Shown: positions 44,275 to 53,418, counted from the stretch's first letter. The stretch is DNA of 55,631 bases from Acidobacteriota bacterium (GCA_029861955.1 JAOTYK010000025.1:1-55631); one strand, 5' to 3'. Program-made: numbers and translations. Notes: generated by a model not told the origin, from the letters alone.

Positions 44275-44796
44275 ATGCGACGTCTCATCCCTCGGTACCT
44301 CGGCCTGACAGCTTTGATCACCCTGGGTCTTCTCGCGGCTGCACCGGCCGCCGCCTTCGACGGGCCCGGTCATCGAAACTCGTCCAAGAGTCATCGGTCC
44401 AACGGCCACAAGGCTTACGGCCACAAATCTCATGGACATAAAGCCCACGGAGCCAAGTACCGTGGACACAAGCGTCGGCACGGGGCGAGAGATCATCGAG
44501 GCCGCTACGGCATCGACTATCGCTACCAGCCGGTTCGGCACTATCGACCGCGTCATCGTGAGCGATTCACGGCGCCCCGTTTGATCGTCCGAAACCAGGC
44601 TCATCGATATGATCCTTACTACTTCGACGATTTCTACTACAGACCTCATCGTCATCAGCACTCGGTCTATCGCTTCCCCGTTCGGATCGAAGGTCGGTGG
44701 GTCCATCGCCCCTTCGAGTATTGCGAAGGCTCGCTGTTTGTCTCCGGCGGGTTCTCGGTGGAACGACCGCGTTTCCGTGTCTCCGTTAATTTCTGA
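44275..44796 (+). CDS. Secreted His/Tyr/Arg-rich protein
   Basis: A 173-residue exported protein with a signal peptide (about 1-27, APAAA|FD). The next 45 residues contain at least five G-H-K units (NGHKAYGHKSHGHKAHGAKYRGHK), then a Tyr/Arg/His-rich body with HxH patterns (YRPHRHQHSVYRF). The C-terminal part (RFPVRIEGRWVHRPFEYCEGSLFVSGGF) looks folded. Many histidines suggest metal or surface binding, but no known enzyme motif is present. It has a strong AGGAG ribosome-binding site, a sigma-54-type promoter and its own terminator, so it is a single-gene unit. Confidence 0.85.
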   Translation: MRRLIPRYLGLTALITLGLLAAAPAAAFDGPGHRNSSKSHRSNGHKAYGHKSHGHKAHGAKYRGHKRRHGARDHRGRYGIDYRYQPVRHYRPRHRERFTAPRLIVRNQAHRYDPYYFDDFYYRPHRHQHSVYRFPVRIEGRWVHRPFEYCEGSLFVSGGFSVERPRFRVSVNF

Positions 44797-44817
44797 TAGC
44801 TACCTTCCCTCCTGATT

Positions 44818-44849
44818 AGGGGTCGGGCGAAAGCCCGGCCCCTTTTTTT
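44818..44849 (+). terminator. Rho-independent terminator after the His-rich gene
   Basis: An eleven-base stem (AGGGGTCGGGC / GCCCGGCCCCT, one G-T wobble) capped by a GAAA tetraloop (44829-44832) is followed by seven Ts. Confidence 0.93.
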
Positions 44850-44887
44850 GCGATCCCCGCCCAGCGGTGTGGCGTTACCATGCCTCC

Positions 44888-45853
44888 ATGATCCGCCCCG
44901 CCCCGGTTGCCCTCGGCCTGCTTCTCATCGTGTGCAGTGCCGTCCTGCTCGTCGGTTGCGGCGAGGGGCCCGAGGACGCCGACCGCCCTGTTTCCGGTCC
45001 GCGGGTTCTTGTTCTCGGAACCGCCCAGGATGGCGGGTTGCCCCATGTCGCCTGTCGTTGCGATCGCTGCGAGGCGGCCCGACGAGACCCGGCGTCAAGA
45101 CGCCGCGTCTCGAGTCTCCTTCTTGAAACAGTCGATCCTCCACGTCGCTACCTGATCGATGCCACGCCCGACCTCCCCGAGCAGCTGGCCTCGCTCACGG
45201 CACGAATCGAAGAGGCCCGCGTCGATCGACGACCCCTCGATGGCATCTTCCTGACCCACGCCCACATCGGACACTATCTGGGCCTGGCCTACCTCGGATT
45301 CGAGGCGATGCACGCACCGGGAATCCCCGTCCATTGCACGCCGAGGTTCGCGTCGTTCCTCGAGAGCAACGGACCGTGGGAGCAACTCGTTCGACTGGAG
45401 AACATTCGTCTCATGCCCATGGACGACGAGCGCGTGCTGGAAGGCGGTCTACGAATCCGCGCGATACCGGCACCCCATCGTGACGAGTACACCGACACCG
45501 TCGCGTTCCTGATCGAGGGCCCGACGTCACGTGTGCTCTTCGCGCCGGACACCGATGACTGGGTCAACTGGGAGCCACCCATCGAGTCGTGGTTGGCAGA
45601 CGTTGACGTCGCCATCCTCGACGGAACGTTCTACTCCTACGATGAACTCCCCGGCCGCGATGTGGGCAGTGTCGGGCATCCGCTGATTTCAGAGAGCATC
45701 GATCGGTTCTCCGCGATGAAGGGTCAACGGGGCGAGATCTACTTCACACACTTCAATCATTCGAACCCGGTTCTTCAGAATGGACCGGCGTTGGAGCGGT
45801 TGCGAAAGGCGGGCTTTCATCGGCTGGAAGACGGTTCGCAGTTCCCGCTGTGA
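44888..45853 (+). CDS. Metallo-hydrolase lipoprotein (PhnP/PqqB-like MBL fold)
   Basis: A 321-residue lipoprotein. The lipobox is VLLVGC (about residue 24). The MBL body begins VLVLGTAQDGGLPH and has a cysteine cluster HVACRCDRCEAARRDP of the type that holds a structural zinc. The metal motif is THAHIGHYLGL, H-x-H-x-G-H rather than H-x-H-x-D-H. Later PHRDEYTDTVAF, DTDDW and THFNHSN supply more ligands. The substrate is unknown; related families hydrolyse cyclic phosphodiesters. ATG 44888 heads the signal peptide. It overlaps the DUF72 gene (GTGA). Confidence 0.85.
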   Translation: MIRPAPVALGLLLIVCSAVLLVGCGEGPEDADRPVSGPRVLVLGTAQDGGLPHVACRCDRCEAARRDPASRRRVSSLLLETVDPPRRYLIDATPDLPEQLASLTARIEEARVDRRPLDGIFLTHAHIGHYLGLAYLGFEAMHAPGIPVHCTPRFASFLESNGPWEQLVRLENIRLMPMDDERVLEGGLRIRAIPAPHRDEYTDTVAFLIEGPTSRVLFAPDTDDWVNWEPPIESWLADVDVAILDGTFYSYDELPGRDVGSVGHPLISESIDRFSAMKGQRGEIYFTHFNHSNPVLQNGPALERLRKAGFHRLEDGSQFPL

Positions 45854-46731
45854 GCCGGAGCGTACGGATCGGTCTCGCAGGATGGGACTATCCGGACTGG
45901 TCTGGTGTCGTCTATCCGGCAAGGAGTTCGTCCCGCTTCGACCGACTCGAATGGATCAGCCGGTTCGTCGATGTGATCGAGGTCAACGCGAGCTTCTACC
46001 GACACGTCGCGGCGTCGACCAGTCGGTCGTGGGCGACCCGCGTCGCGGATCGACCGGACTTTCGTTTTACCGCCAAGTCTCACCGCGACTGGACGCACGG
46101 CCACGAGGACCTGGTCGAGAGTGCCGTCTCCGAGACGCTCCGAGGTCTCGAGCCCCTCTCGACGGCCGGGAGGCTGCTCTGCATCCTCGTGCAGTTCCCC
46201 CAACGGTTTCACAGAACCGAAGAGAATCGACGGCGCCTCGAGCGGATCCGACTCGCGTGCGACTCGCTCCCCTGGGCCGTCGAACTACGGCATCGGTCCT
46301 GGGATCACCCCGAGACGTTCGAGTGGCTTACGACGCACCAGATCAATTGGTGCGCCATCGACCAGCCACGCGCGTCGCGTCAGGTGCTGAAACTGATACC
46401 GAGAGTCACCGGGAAGATCGCCTACCTGCGGTTCCACGGCCGAAACAGCCGCGAGTGGTTCGCCGCCGACACGAATCGCGACCGGCGATACGACTATCTG
46501 TACTCCGGTGCCGAGGTTGCGGAGTTCGCGGGGTGCGTGGAGAGCCTCGCGAAGCCGGCCGAACAGCTCGTTGCGATCCAGAACAATCACTTTCGAGGAC
46601 AGGCACTCGTCAATGCACTCCAATTGCTCCACGTTTTGACGGGGGAGCGCCCACCCGCACCGCAGGAACTCGTCCATCACTACCCCGCGTTGGAGGATCA
46701 GGTGACGGTGCGGCGGGACACACTCTTCTAG
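45850..46731 (+). CDS. DUF72 family TIM-barrel protein
   Basis: A 293-residue member of DUF72 (YecE-like), a TIM barrel of unknown function. Family motifs are RIGLAGWDYPDWSGVVYP, the VNASFYRH segment, RFTAKSHRDWTH, LLCILVQFPQRFH, AVELRHRSWDHPETF, AYLRFHGRN and the late AIQNNHFRGQALVNALQL. The GTG start overlaps the preceding stop by four bases. Its TAG stop shares a CTAG with the convergent dehydrogenase gene. Confidence 0.92.
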   Translation: MSRSVRIGLAGWDYPDWSGVVYPARSSSRFDRLEWISRFVDVIEVNASFYRHVAASTSRSWATRVADRPDFRFTAKSHRDWTHGHEDLVESAVSETLRGLEPLSTAGRLLCILVQFPQRFHRTEENRRRLERIRLACDSLPWAVELRHRSWDHPETFEWLTTHQINWCAIDQPRASRQVLKLIPRVTGKIAYLRFHGRNSREWFAADTNRDRRYDYLYSGAEVAEFAGCVESLAKPAEQLVAIQNNHFRGQALVNALQLLHVLTGERPPAPQELVHHYPALEDQVTVRRDTLF

Positions 46732-47885
46732 GATCGTAGCGGCGTCGATTGGATCTCGTGATGGATCTCGACGCCTCGCCCCCGTAGTTCCGCCAACATG
46801 CGTTCGGTCAGGTCCGCGCGTGCGCCCAGGATCTCCGGCGGAGTAATGCCGGCCGTTTTCCATGAACCATCCGCAACCATTCGCGTCACGATAGCGCATG
46901 GGAACCCCGTGGTTCGGGCCATCGACGTGGCACCGGTTTCCCGGTCGGTTCGGTCGTAGAGATCCCATCGCTCGGTCCGTTCCTCGCCGGCCGATCTACC
47001 CCGAACCACGACCCGCATCACGGTAAACTCCTCGTCCCCCGGTCGCGGCTCCCATCGCGAGAACATCAGGTTCTCCGTCAGGGAACGGGGCCGGACCATG
47101 ACCCCATCAATCTCGATCGGTGACTCGTCGAAGAATCCGGTATGACTCAACATCGCCATCCGGTCGGCATGACCGGGATAGCGGAGCGTCTTCTCGCACA
47201 TCGTCGGCGAAGGGATCGTCTCGAGCAGCGAGCGCAGCCCGTCGGTGAGAAACGCCTCGAGTGTGCCGACCCGTTCAAATTCGACGTTCTCGATCTCGGT
47301 GAGCGGTGGGACGACGATATCCACGCCTCCGCGACGCATCCGGCACGGCCGCGTGTACTCCTCGACGACATCTGTCGGCGAGAACACCGACTGGTATTCG
47401 AACGGCCAGCGTCGAGTGACCGGCAACCCTCCGACCATGATCTCAACATCCAGGACGTCGTCCATTTCCGCCGCCGAACGTCCGACGAACCAGTTCGACA
47501 GGCCGGGTGCGACACCGCAATCCACGACAACGGGGACGTTGCGCTGCGCGGCGAGGTCGTTCAACCGACTCGAATCTTCCGGGACGAATGAGATGTCGAC
47601 CAGCGGCGTCCCCGCCTCGATGGCCGCGCTCTGCAGCACATGGCCCAGAGCCCCCGGGACCGCGCCCACGACCACGTCTGCCGATTCGACCCGCTGCTTG
47701 ACCGCCGCCGAGTCGGCAAGGTCGGTGACCTCGGTGCGAACGCGCGGACCCGCGACTCTCTGAAGCGCCTGCGGGTCGCGATCACAGACCGTGACCTGAA
47801 GCCCGTCGTCGCCGGCGAGATCGAGTGCGATCAGGCCACCGACCCGACCCGCGCCCAGAACGACCACGCGAACCGCTTGACTCAC
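46728..47885 (-). CDS. Saccharopine dehydrogenase-like oxidoreductase
   Basis: A 385-residue protein of the saccharopine dehydrogenase / Lys9 family. The NAD(P)-binding start VRVVVLGAGRVGGLIALDLA is clear, with VVVGAVPGALGHVLQSAAIEAGTPLVDISF and VPVVVDCGVAPGLSN. It may act on lysine or a related amino acid; the substrate is not readable. The GTG start overlaps the bamD stop (GTGA), placing it at the tail of the def operon. Confidence 0.87.
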   Translation of the reverse strand: MSQAVRVVVLGAGRVGGLIALDLAGDDGLQVTVCDRDPQALQRVAGPRVRTEVTDLADSAAVKQRVESADVVVGAVPGALGHVLQSAAIEAGTPLVDISFVPEDSSRLNDLAAQRNVPVVVDCGVAPGLSNWFVGRSAAEMDDVLDVEIMVGGLPVTRRWPFEYQSVFSPTDVVEEYTRPCRMRRGGVDIVVPPLTEIENVEFERVGTLEAFLTDGLRSLLETIPSPTMCEKTLRYPGHADRMAMLSHTGFFDESPIEIDGVMVRPRSLTENLMFSRWEPRPGDEEFTVMRVVVRGRSAGEERTERWDLYDRTDRETGATSMARTTGFPCAIVTRMVADGSWKTAGITPPEILGARADLTERMLAELRGRGVEIHHEIQSTPLRS

Positions 47886-48721
47886 GGTGCCGCCGCAGCG
47901 TCCGGCGTGCGTGATTTCCGCTCGGACGCGTCGCTGAGCATCTTGCGGATCTGACCGGCGTAGCGGCTGCTGGGAAAATCGGCCAGAACCTTGCTGAGGT
48001 AGATCTTGCCTTCCTCCGTGTTGCCCGGCAGCAACGATTGCCCGAGGAGGAAGTAGACCGTTTCCAGGTCGTAGTAGTTCGGATACTCGGTCAACGCTCG
48101 CCGGAAGCGACCGGAAGCCGCGATATGCGCGCCCCGTTTTTCGTAAAACCTACCGACGAGCAGGTCATGTTCGGCGAGGTTTGACTCGGCCTTGATCCGC
48201 ATGGTCCGTGCGGCACCTGCGTAAAGCGAACTCGGCCAACGCGTCTCGACCTGGCGAAAGTCCGCGATGGCCTGGAAGGTCTCGCTCTGGTCTCTCGACG
48301 GGTGAACGATCTGGAGCAACACGCAGATCCCGGTCTGCAGCTGGGCGTACGGCGCGAGGTCGTGATCCCCGTAAAGCGTCACGAAGTCCTGGTACAGCGA
48401 GCGGGCATCGATCCAGGCCAGCGAACTGCCCTTGTAGAACGTGGCATCGGCAAGAGCAAGACGGAGGAGTGGCTCGATCTCCTTACGATTCGGTGAGTCG
48501 TAAGAGTCCACGCGGCTCAGCACCTTGATCGCGGGCGACAACTCACCTTCGGCGATCAGCTGTCTGCCAAGGTCGTAACGCTCCTGGGCATCGAGGAACT
48601 CGTTCATCCGCGGGTCCTTCTTCCCGCAACCGACGAGCGCACCCGTGGCGACGAGTAGACCAACCACACCAAGACCCACAACCCGGCCAAGCCGCAACTT
48701 CAAGACGTCAACTCCCGCCAT
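47882..48721 (-). CDS. bamD: BamD-like outer membrane assembly lipoprotein
   Basis: A 279-residue lipoprotein with a signal sequence and lipobox (GALVGC|GKKD near residue 32). TPR-like helices follow: YDLGRQLIAEGELSPAIKVL, DARSLYQDFVTLYGDH, GRFYEKRGAHIAASGRFRRALTEYPNYYDLETVYFLLGQSL and VLADFPSSRYAGQIRKML. It is BamD-type and likely joins BamA encoded at 17631-20264. ATG 48721 overlaps the thioesterase end by 14 bases; a TTG at about 48705 with GGGAG upstream is an alternative start. Confidence 0.85.
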   Translation of the reverse strand: MAGVDVLKLRLGRVVGLGVVGLLVATGALVGCGKKDPRMNEFLDAQERYDLGRQLIAEGELSPAIKVLSRVDSYDSPNRKEIEPLLRLALADATFYKGSSLAWIDARSLYQDFVTLYGDHDLAPYAQLQTGICVLLQIVHPSRDQSETFQAIADFRQVETRWPSSLYAGAARTMRIKAESNLAEHDLLVGRFYEKRGAHIAASGRFRRALTEYPNYYDLETVYFLLGQSLLPGNTEEGKIYLSKVLADFPSSRYAGQIRKMLSDASERKSRTPDAAAAP

Positions 48722-49136
48722 GCTGTAATCGCTCCCGAAGATTGGCCGGCAAACGACGCGGTCGCCCCTCGGGTCCAACCGCTCCGTGTTCGGTGGCGCC
48801 GGTCGCCACCATCCGACCATCCTGCCCATCGATCTGATACTCGAAACGGACTCGCGATGCGCCGACGCTCACGAGACGGGTCTCGACGACGAGTCGCTCA
48901 TCGTAGCGCGCAGAACGCCTATAGCGCACCTCTGCTCGGGTGACGGGGAAATAGACACCCTCGTCCTCTAGTTCTCCGTAGGGAAACCCGATTTCGCGCA
49001 TCCATTCCGTTCGGCCCAATTCAAACCAGACCAGGTAATGACCGTGATAGGCCACACCCATCCGGTCGGTCTCGGGGTAGCGCACCCGCGTCTCTACACG
49101 GCCAAGCAGCGGACCGACGTCAGCAGGTCTGTTCAA
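48708..49136 (-). CDS. YbgC-like acyl-CoA thioesterase (4HBT family)
   Basis: A hot-dog-fold thioesterase of about 142 residues. The family segment is RVRYPETDRMGVAYHGHYLVWFELGRTEWMREIG, with the catalytic aspartate and histidine region, then VYFPVTRAEVRYRRSARYDERLVVE. TTG 49136 is the best start: it gives the usual length and has GGAG about ten bases upstream, overlapping the rpe end by 17 bases. YbgC is linked to the Tol-Pal envelope system elsewhere; here it is beside bamD. Confidence 0.85.
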   Translation of the reverse strand: MNRPADVGPLLGRVETRVRYPETDRMGVAYHGHYLVWFELGRTEWMREIGFPYGELEDEGVYFPVTRAEVRYRRSARYDERLVVETRLVSVGASRVRFEYQIDGQDGRMVATGATEHGAVGPEGRPRRLPANLRERLQHGGS

Positions 49137-49803
49137 GGTTCGCAAACTCCGCCAGACGCCGCACCATCCGTGCCGTCGTCTCCGTTGGCTCCCCGCCACC
49201 GAAGACCGCGGACCCGGCAACGATCATGTCGACTCCCGACTCGGTCACCTGCTGAAGATTGTCCTCGGTCACCCCGCCATCGATCTCGATACGAACATCC
49301 AGCCCGCGCTCGACGAGGGTCCGACGAAGACGACGCGCCTTATCGAGCACGCCTGGAATCAACGTCTGCCCGCCGAATCCGGGATTGACCGACATCAGCA
49401 GGACGAAATCGGTCTGGTCCAGGACCTCTTCCAGCACGGAAAGCGGCGTGGCGGGGTTGAGGACCACACCGGCGCGCGCGCCAAGCTCTCTGATTCTGGC
49501 CAGGGTCCGATGGAGATGGGGCACGGTCTCCTGGTGCACCGAGATCATGTCGGCGCCGGCCTCCCGGAATGCCTCGAGATAGCGGTCCGGCTCCGCAATC
49601 ATCAGGTGACAATCCACCGGCAACTCGGTGCTACGGCGGACGGCCTCGGCGATGAGGGGTCCGATGGTGATGTTGGGGACGAAGTGCCCATCCATCACGT
49701 CGACATGGATGATCCCTGCGCCACCCGCCTCGACAGCCCGGACCTGTTCACCGAGTCGGGCGAAGTCGGCAGACAGGATGGAAGGTGCAAGGATGGCCGC
49801 CAC
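49120..49803 (-). CDS. rpe: Ribulose-phosphate 3-epimerase
   Basis: Pentose phosphate epimerase, 227 residues, TIM barrel. Motifs are LAPSILSADFARLGEQ, IHVDVMDGHFVPNITIG, VDCHLMI, MSVNPGFGGQTLIP, IEIDGGV and IVAGSAVFGG. GTG 49803 has GAGGAG six bases upstream. It is preceded by a PASTA gene, matching the Firmicutes order in which rpe closes the def-fmt-rsmB-prkC cluster. Confidence 0.97.
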   Translation of the reverse strand: MAAILAPSILSADFARLGEQVRAVEAGGAGIIHVDVMDGHFVPNITIGPLIAEAVRRSTELPVDCHLMIAEPDRYLEAFREAGADMISVHQETVPHLHRTLARIRELGARAGVVLNPATPLSVLEEVLDQTDFVLLMSVNPGFGGQTLIPGVLDKARRLRRTLVERGLDVRIEIDGGVTEDNLQQVTESGVDMIVAGSAVFGGGEPTETTARMVRRLAEFANLEQTC

Positions 49804-49813
49804 GTCAATCTCC

Positions 49814-50572
49814 TCAGTGAACGATAGTCAGTTCGACGATGTCTCGTGCTCGGATGGGATGCCCCGAGAGAGGCGACTGCCCGATGACTGTCCCGGGTTC
49901 GAGCCCGGACATCGTAACCCGGCGGACGGCCCCCCGCCTAAACCCGGCGGCATCGAGCCAGCGTGAGGCCGTGGCCTGGGACTCGCCCGTAAGATCCGGC
50001 ATCACCCAGACGATGGGGCGCGAACCACTGGAGACCAGGCGATGGATGCGTGTGTTGGGAACGGCCGGCGATAGGGGCGGTGGAACCTGACTGATGATCC
50101 TGCCGGTTTCAACCTTCGAAGAAAACACACGCACCTCGTCGCCGGCCACCAACCCCTGACGACGCAACTCGATCGTCATCGTTCGAGACGTCTCGTGAGT
50201 GAGATCCGGCACCTCGAGCACCTGCCCCCCGAGGCTGACGATCAGCTTGATCCGGCGTCCCCGCCGCACGGATGAATCCGGCGGAGGCACCTGCTGCAGG
50301 ATCCGACCACTGGCGACGGCGGGATCGTGGCGTTGGTCGACCACCTCGGTGATCAACGAGACGGATCCTGCCATCTCCCCTGCCGCCTCGAGTGTCAGTC
50401 CGCGCAGGTCCGGCACCCGAGTCTCGGTCGCACGTTGGTCGCCACGCATGGAGTAGAAGAACGCCATGACGAATGCGATCCCCATGAGGGTCGCGGTTGC
50501 AATTCCCCAGGCCGCGGCGGCAAGGACGCGTCGCATGGGCGGCAGGGTCGGCATTCGGACTCGTATCTTCAA
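49814..50572 (-). CDS. Membrane-anchored PASTA-domain protein without a kinase
   Basis: A 252-residue protein with one transmembrane helix (about 17-40) and three PASTA domains (about 52-117, 118-185 and 190-252; each has a VPDL-type start and a GxIxxQxPPP-type strand). PASTA domains bind peptidoglycan and usually belong to PrkC-type serine/threonine kinases or penicillin-binding proteins. Here no kinase precedes the helix. The gene sits between rsmB and rpe, the position of prpC-prkC-rsgA in Bacillus. TTG 50572 is chosen because GGAG lies six bases upstream. Confidence 0.88.
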   Translation of the reverse strand: MKIRVRMPTLPPMRRVLAAAAWGIATATLMGIAFVMAFFYSMRGDQRATETRVPDLRGLTLEAAGEMAGSVSLITEVVDQRHDPAVASGRILQQVPPPDSSVRRGRRIKLIVSLGGQVLEVPDLTHETSRTMTIELRRQGLVAGDEVRVFSSKVETGRIISQVPPPLSPAVPNTRIHRLVSSGSRPIVWVMPDLTGESQATASRWLDAAGFRRGAVRRVTMSGLEPGTVIGQSPLSGHPIRARDIVELTIVH

Positions 50573-50605
50573 CCGGATCTCCGGGGGCCAGAAGACCCCA
50601 TGACT

Positions 50606-51946
50606 CTAACGCCGATGGAGCACCGCTGCAAAGAATCCGTCGACACCGACGGCCGGATCGGTGACCAGGTAACCCTCGGGGGTCACGAACTCCCTCGCGC
50701 GACCCGATACGCGCTCGGCGGCCGAGGCCACGACGATGTCGTCACGGTCTGCCAGCACGGTCTCGATGACGTCCGGCCCCTCCTCCCGTTCGATGGAACA
50801 GGTAGAGAAGACCACCTCGCCACCTGGCGCCAGTCGCTCACAGGCGCGTGTCAGGAGCCTGACCTGCCGTTCGCGATAACGACGGAGGTCGGCTTCCGTC
50901 AGGCGCCAGCGGATCTCCGGGTGGCGCCGCAAGGTCCCGGTCCCACTGCACGGCGCATCGACCACGACTCGATCGAATCGACCCTGCAGAGCCCAGGGCT
51001 CGGCGCATCCGTCAAGCGCGGCGGTCAGCGGCGCCTCGAGTCCACATCGAGCCAGGTTCTGTTGAACTTTTCGGAGCCGCCTCCAGTACCGATCGGCCGC
51101 CACGACGGTCGAACCGTTGTCGTATCGCGCGGCGAGTTGGAGGGTCTTCCCCCCGGGGGCGGCGCAGAGATCCAGAACCCTCGCCTGCGAGCAGGGCGAC
51201 AGGAGCGAGACCACCAGCTGGGCCGCCTCGTCCTGGACCCAGCAATCCCCGCCGGCAAGGGGGGCGGTGACGCTGCGGAGTCCCTCGGAGATGTGGACCG
51301 CCGTGTCCGCAAATTCGCCGCGACAGGCGGCCACGCCCTCAGTGGTTCGGTCGGCGACGAATCGGTCGACGGAGATCCTCGTCGTGTTGACGTGCACGGT
51401 GAGAGGGGGCGGCTCGTTGCCGAGACGAAGCATCGCCTCGATGGACTCCGCGTCGCGCGTTTTCAGAAGACGCTCGACCCACCAGTCCGGATAGGAATAA
51501 CGAAGGGCCAGGGCCGCGTCGTCGTCAGGCAGCAGCGTATCTTTCTGTCGAGCGATGGTGCGCAGGATGGCGTTAACGAAACCGGTCGCCGGGCCACCTC
51601 CCCGGCGACGGATCCCCTCGACGGCGGCATCGACCGTCGCGAACTCGGGGACACGATCCAGGAACAGCAACTCGAAGGTCGCGAGGCGCAGCGGAATCGG
51701 CAGATCGCGGCCCATCTGACCCAGTGGCCGGCTGGAGGCACCTTCGATGACATGATCCAGCAGACGACGTTGTCGCAGGACACCCATCACCAGTGCATGC
51801 ATCAGACTGACGTCACGTGGATCGTTCAGGCGGTCCGACGCTCGGTCGAGGAGAGGTTGGGCATGGGCCCCCGCCCGTTCGACGCGCTCGAGGGTGGCGA
51901 CCGCCAGCTCCCGCGCCGTCACGACGTCAGCCGGTCGCGGATTCAA
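50606..51946 (-). CDS. rsmB: 16S rRNA (cytosine(967)-C5)-methyltransferase RsmB
   Basis: Methylates C967 of 16S rRNA. About 446 residues: an N-terminal NusB-like helical domain (TARELAVATLERVER onward), then a SAM-dependent methyltransferase domain with VLDLCAAPGGKT, DAPCSGTGTLRR and the catalytic STCSIEREE cysteine. The start is uncertain: TTG 51946 has GGGGA upstream, while TTG 51964 and GTG 51922 are also in frame. It overlaps fmt in the def-fmt-rsmB order. Confidence 0.92.
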   Translation of the reverse strand: MNPRPADVVTARELAVATLERVERAGAHAQPLLDRASDRLNDPRDVSLMHALVMGVLRQRRLLDHVIEGASSRPLGQMGRDLPIPLRLATFELLFLDRVPEFATVDAAVEGIRRRGGGPATGFVNAILRTIARQKDTLLPDDDAALALRYSYPDWWVERLLKTRDAESIEAMLRLGNEPPPLTVHVNTTRISVDRFVADRTTEGVAACRGEFADTAVHISEGLRSVTAPLAGGDCWVQDEAAQLVVSLLSPCSQARVLDLCAAPGGKTLQLAARYDNGSTVVAADRYWRRLRKVQQNLARCGLEAPLTAALDGCAEPWALQGRFDRVVVDAPCSGTGTLRRHPEIRWRLTEADLRRYRERQVRLLTRACERLAPGGEVVFSTCSIEREEGPDVIETVLADRDDIVVASAAERVSGRAREFVTPEGYLVTDPAVGVDGFFAAVLHRR

Positions 51947-52871
51947 GTTGATCCCCGATGGCAAGTTGTCGGCCGTTCAGAGCATCCTGGATCGGCATCG
52001 CTCGCTTCCCCTCAGGCTGCACGGCGGTGAGGATCGCAGCCCCCTGACCACACACCAACACGACCGAGTCCCCCACCCGGGCCAGCGTTCCCGCGGGTGA
52101 CCCCTCAATCGGCGGGCCGCCGTAGAGCTCGGCCTCCACCAACCGGATCCTTCGCCCCCCTCGCATCAGCCAGACACCCGGCCAGGGATCGAAGCCTCGC
52201 ACCTTGCCCACTAATTCGCCGGCCTGGCCCGCGGGGTCCACATGTCCATCTTCGCGTCGCAAGATCGGAGCATAGCTTGCCCGGCTATGATCCTGGGGTG
52301 TTGCGTCGAGCGAACCGGACGTGAGTCCGGCCAACGTGTCGACCAGGAGTTCCGCGCCGTGCACGGACAACCGCTCCTGCAGCGACGGTGCGTGTTCTCC
52401 GACCAGGATGGGAACGGTCCGGGTCAGGTAGACATCGCCCTCATCCATGGCGCGACTCAGGCGCATGGTGCTGACGCCTGTCTCGGTCTCACCGTTGGCA
52501 AGTGCCCACTGCACGGGAGCGGCTCCTCGATATCGGGGCAACAGCGAGAAGTGGACATTGATCGAGCCGAACGGCCAATCCTCACGCAGAGACCGTCCGA
52601 GCATGCGTCCGTAGGCCACGACGACGAGGGCGTCGGGAGAGGATTCGACGATCCGCTGCCTGAAAGCCGGCTCGCGAAGGGAGGACGGCTGCAGGACCTC
52701 GACCCCCAGATCGATCGCCGCTCGTTTCACCGGTGTGGGTTGAGCTCGCCCGGAGCGGCCGATCGGTCGGTCGGGTCGGGTGACGACAAACTCCAGGGAG
52801 TGCCCCGCGCGGACGATCGCCTGCAACGTCGGGACCGCCGACGCCGGCGTGCCGAAGAAGACCAGCTTCAA
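51927..52871 (-). CDS. fmt: Methionyl-tRNA formyltransferase
   Basis: Formylates initiator Met-tRNA for translation start. The 314 residues show KLVFFGTPASAVPTLQAI, VVAYGRMLG, the folate and catalytic region INVHFSLLPRYRGAAPVQWAL, MDEGDVYL, and a C-terminal OB-like domain. The TTG start overlaps the def stop (TTGA), and the downstream end overlaps rsmB. A standard def-fmt pair. Confidence 0.95.
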   Translation of the reverse strand: MKLVFFGTPASAVPTLQAIVRAGHSLEFVVTRPDRPIGRSGRAQPTPVKRAAIDLGVEVLQPSSLREPAFRQRIVESSPDALVVVAYGRMLGRSLREDWPFGSINVHFSLLPRYRGAAPVQWALANGETETGVSTMRLSRAMDEGDVYLTRTVPILVGEHAPSLQERLSVHGAELLVDTLAGLTSGSLDATPQDHSRASYAPILRREDGHVDPAGQAGELVGKVRGFDPWPGVWLMRGGRRIRLVEAELYGGPPIEGSPAGTLARVGDSVVLVCGQGAAILTAVQPEGKRAMPIQDALNGRQLAIGDQLESATG

Positions 52872-53398
52872 GAGGGATCCGCTGGGTGCCAGTCGTCCGC
52901 TTCGATCCGCTTCTTGATTTTCTTCTTGATCAGGTTTCGTTTGAGGGACGATAGGTTGGACAGAAACGTCTTGCCCGACAAGTGCTCACATTCGTGGAGG
53001 ATCACCCGGGCAAACATACCCTCGGCTTCTAGAGTGAACGGCTCACCATCGAAATTGAGGGCCTCGACGACAACTCGCTCCGCCCGTTGGACATCGAATG
53101 TAATGTCGGGAAACGAGAGACAGCCCTCCTCGCCCAGCTGTGTTCCGTCGGCATCGAGGATCTTCGGATTGACGAAGACGAACAGCTGTCCTTCCTCCTC
53201 CCCGGCACTGAGATCGACGACGCAGACCCGGCGATTGTCTCCGACCTGATTGGCCGCGAGACCGATCCCGGGGGCCGCGTTCATCGTCTCGGCCATATCT
53301 CGGATCAACTGTCGGAGGTCGTCATCGACCCCGTCGACCGGGACGGTCGGCTTGAGGAGGATCGGTTCGGGGTAGAGAACGATTGGTAGGATGGCCAT
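52868..53398 (-). CDS. def: Peptide deformylase
   Basis: Removes the formyl group from new proteins. The 176 residues contain all three motifs: GIGLAANQVG, EGCLSFP and HECEHLSG (metal ligands Cys, His, His). The C-terminal basic tail (KKKIKKRIEADDW) is slightly extended. It is the first gene of a run def-fmt-rsmB-PASTA-rpe-thioesterase-bamD-dehydrogenase, with a good promoter just upstream. Confidence 0.97.
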   Translation of the reverse strand: MAILPIVLYPEPILLKPTVPVDGVDDDLRQLIRDMAETMNAAPGIGLAANQVGDNRRVCVVDLSAGEEEGQLFVFVNPKILDADGTQLGEEGCLSFPDITFDVQRAERVVVEALNFDGEPFTLEAEGMFARVILHECEHLSGKTFLSNLSSLKRNLIKKKIKKRIEADDWHPADPS

Positions 53399-53418
53399 GA
53401 TCTGTCCGAAAACCGAAA

